DNA from: Streptomyces pyxinicus
GTDB taxonomy: Bacteria > Actinomycetota > Actinomycetes > Streptomycetales > Streptomycetaceae
Assembly (NCBI RefSeq): GCF_024753135.1
Contig: NZ_JANUGP010000047.1
Span: 1-40,647 of the forward strand
DNA length: 40,647 nucleotides
Reading direction: 5' to 3'
Below the pieces are notes generated by a model. That model saw nothing but the letters and a program-made list of their open reading frames with translations, ran no database searches and had not been told where the DNA came from. Below, in pieces: positions 39,417-40,647 of this stretch. The stretch's first letter is position 1; each line of letters starts with the position of its first letter. A program made the position numbers and the translations under genes.

Positions 39417-40647
39417 AGCCCGAGCCCCTCGGCCGCGCGCGCTGAGCGCCGCTTACCGGCCGTGCCGGTCGTGTCTTGCCTGTCGGCGGGGTCTGCCGGA
39501 GGCCGGTGATCGGCTGGTGCCGCCGGGGTTTGCCTACCGGTCGCACCTGCCGGGGTCTGCCCGCCTGCCCACCCGCCGTGTCCGCCGTGGCTCGCCCTTC
39601 GGCCGCGCCCGCTGAGCGCCGCTCACCGGCCGTGCCTCGCCTGTCGGCCGGGTTTGCCGGAGGCGGGTGATCGGCTGGGACTGCCGGAGCTTGTCTGCCG
39701 GTCGTGTCCGCTGTGGCTCGCTCACCAGCTGCGCCTGCTGAAACGCCGCTTACGGCCGTCCCCGCCGTGCCTTGCCTGCCGGTCGCACCTGCCGGGCTCT
39801 GCCCACCCGCCGTGTCCGCCGTAGCTCGCCCTTCGGCCGCGCCCGCTGAGCGCCGCTTACCGGCCGTGCCGGTTGTGCCTTGCCTGCCGGCCGGGTTTGC
39901 CGGAGGCCGGTCATCGGCCAGCACCGCCGGAACCTATCTGCTGGCCGCGCCCGTCGTAGCTCGCTCACCAGTTGCGCCCGCTGAGCGCTGCTTACTGGCC
40001 GTGCCGGTCGTGTCTTGCTTGTCGGCGGGGTCTGCCGGAGGCGGGTGATCGGCTCGGCTTGCCGGGGCCTGTCTGCCGGTCGTGTCCGCCGTCGCTCGCT
40101 CACCAGCCGCGCTCGCTGAGCGCCGCTCACCGGCCGTGCCCCCGTTTCTCGCCTGTCGGCCGGGTCTGCCAGAGCCCGGTCATCGGCCAGCGCCGCCGGA
40201 ACCTATCTGCTGGCCGCGCCCGTCGTAACTCGTCCACCGGCCGCGCCCGGACGCGTGCCGCCTGCCGGTCGTGGCTGCAGTGGCTTGGCTGACGGATGGG
40301 CCGCCGGAGCCCGGTCATCGGCCGGTCGGCCGGGGCTTGCTTGCCTGTCGGCTGGTCTGCCGTGGCTTGCCTACCGGCTGTACTCGCCGAGGCCTGCCCA
40401 CTCGCCGTGGCCGGTGAGGCCGGCTCACCGGCCTCGCCCGCCGAGTCCGGTCCCGCCGGGGCCTCTCCATCGGCCGGACTCGCTGACGCCCGTCGACCGG
40501 CCGGGCCTGCCGTAGCCCGCCCACGGGCCGCGCTCCGCCGAGGGCTGCCCACCGGCCGCCTCCGCCGTAGCACGCCCGCCAGCCGTGCCCCGTCGAAGTC
40601 CGCCCACTCACCGGACCCCACTCACCGGCCCCAGCACACCAATCCCC
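39417..40647. repeat. Degenerate long-period tandem repeat region, no gene supported
   Basis: About 1.2 kb of repetitive CCGG-rich DNA running to the window edge. GCTGAGCGCCGCT(T/C)ACCGGCCGTGCC recurs at 39441, 39611, 39737 (altered), 39845, 39980 and 40115, giving spacings of 170, 126, 108, 135 and 135 bp. Each unit also carries related CTTGCCTGTCGGC, GCCGGAGGC and GTGATCGGCT elements. Open frames exist on both strands, with 45-residue repeats, but they are interrupted, include TTA codons, and lack the third-position bias of local genes, so I call no CDS. Confidence 0.7.

Noticed and set aside
39385..40621. Minus-strand frames with 45-residue repeats as a repeat protein
   Set aside because: Frames are broken into overlapping pieces, the plus strand is equally open, and third-position composition is unlike local genes.

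Overview
The window is high-GC actinomycete chromosome and reads as Streptomyces. The genes have near-uniform G/C third positions and frequent GTG/TTG starts. There is a complete conservon, a Rho with a long Arg/Asp/Gln-rich insertion, and the gene order response regulator - nrtL - lysA - hom - thrC - thrB - rho - LCP protein seen in streptomycete core chromosomes. No replication origin, rRNA, CRISPR array or recognisable transposase was found. One tRNA gene, tRNA-Arg(CCG), is present.

Layout. (1) 0.3-1.6 kb: a MarR regulator convergent with a PP2C-like protein. (2) 2.0-7.8 kb: conservon cvnA-B-C-D, whose genes overlap, followed after 27 bp by a FAD monooxygenase of the styrene/indole monooxygenase type. 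(3) 7.7-8.5 kb: a lower-GC single-gene insert bracketed by a 28-bp imperfect direct repeat that duplicates the 3' end of the monooxygenase gene. (4) 8.5-11.6 kb, minus strand: an NlpC/P60 secreted hydrolase; then an AurF-type diiron oxygenase, a TetR regulator and a small protein in one transcription unit. (5) 11.8-12.7 kb: a Pro-rich membrane protein. (6) 12.8-18.4 kb, minus strand: a run of dual-specificity-type phosphatase, lipoprotein, sensor histidine kinase without a response regulator, FtsW/RodA and class B PBP. (7) 18.5-21.3 kb: a NERD-like protein that seems to lack catalytic residues, a LigD-type polymerase and a divergent Ku (bacterial NHEJ).

(8) 21.3-28.1 kb is an accessory block between ku and tRNA-Arg. 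It holds a TerD-domain protein fused to a PD-(D/E)XK-like nuclease, a SWIM zinc-finger protein, a truncated PIN-domain gene next to a 20-bp tandem repeat, a DUF4839 membrane protein and a small membrane-anchored protein of unknown function. The most likely uncharacterised system is here (TerD-nuclease plus SWIM protein). (9) 28.2-39.3 kb returns to core genome: tRNA-Arg, orphan response regulator, nrtL (an ArgS relative lacking the catalytic core), lysA, hom, thrC, thrB, rho and an LCP-family cell-wall glycopolymer transferase. lysA, hom, thrC and thrB together cover lysine and threonine synthesis from the aspartate pathway.

(10) 39.3-40.6 kb is gene-free repetitive DNA. A 20-bp tandem array starts within the LCP stop-codon region and passes into a degenerate array with a period of about 108-170 bp. 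A second unusual repeat lies between thrC and thrB: four 24-bp units followed by three 22-bp units whose core is the reverse complement of the first set.

All function calls come from reading translated sequence and motifs. No database search was run.
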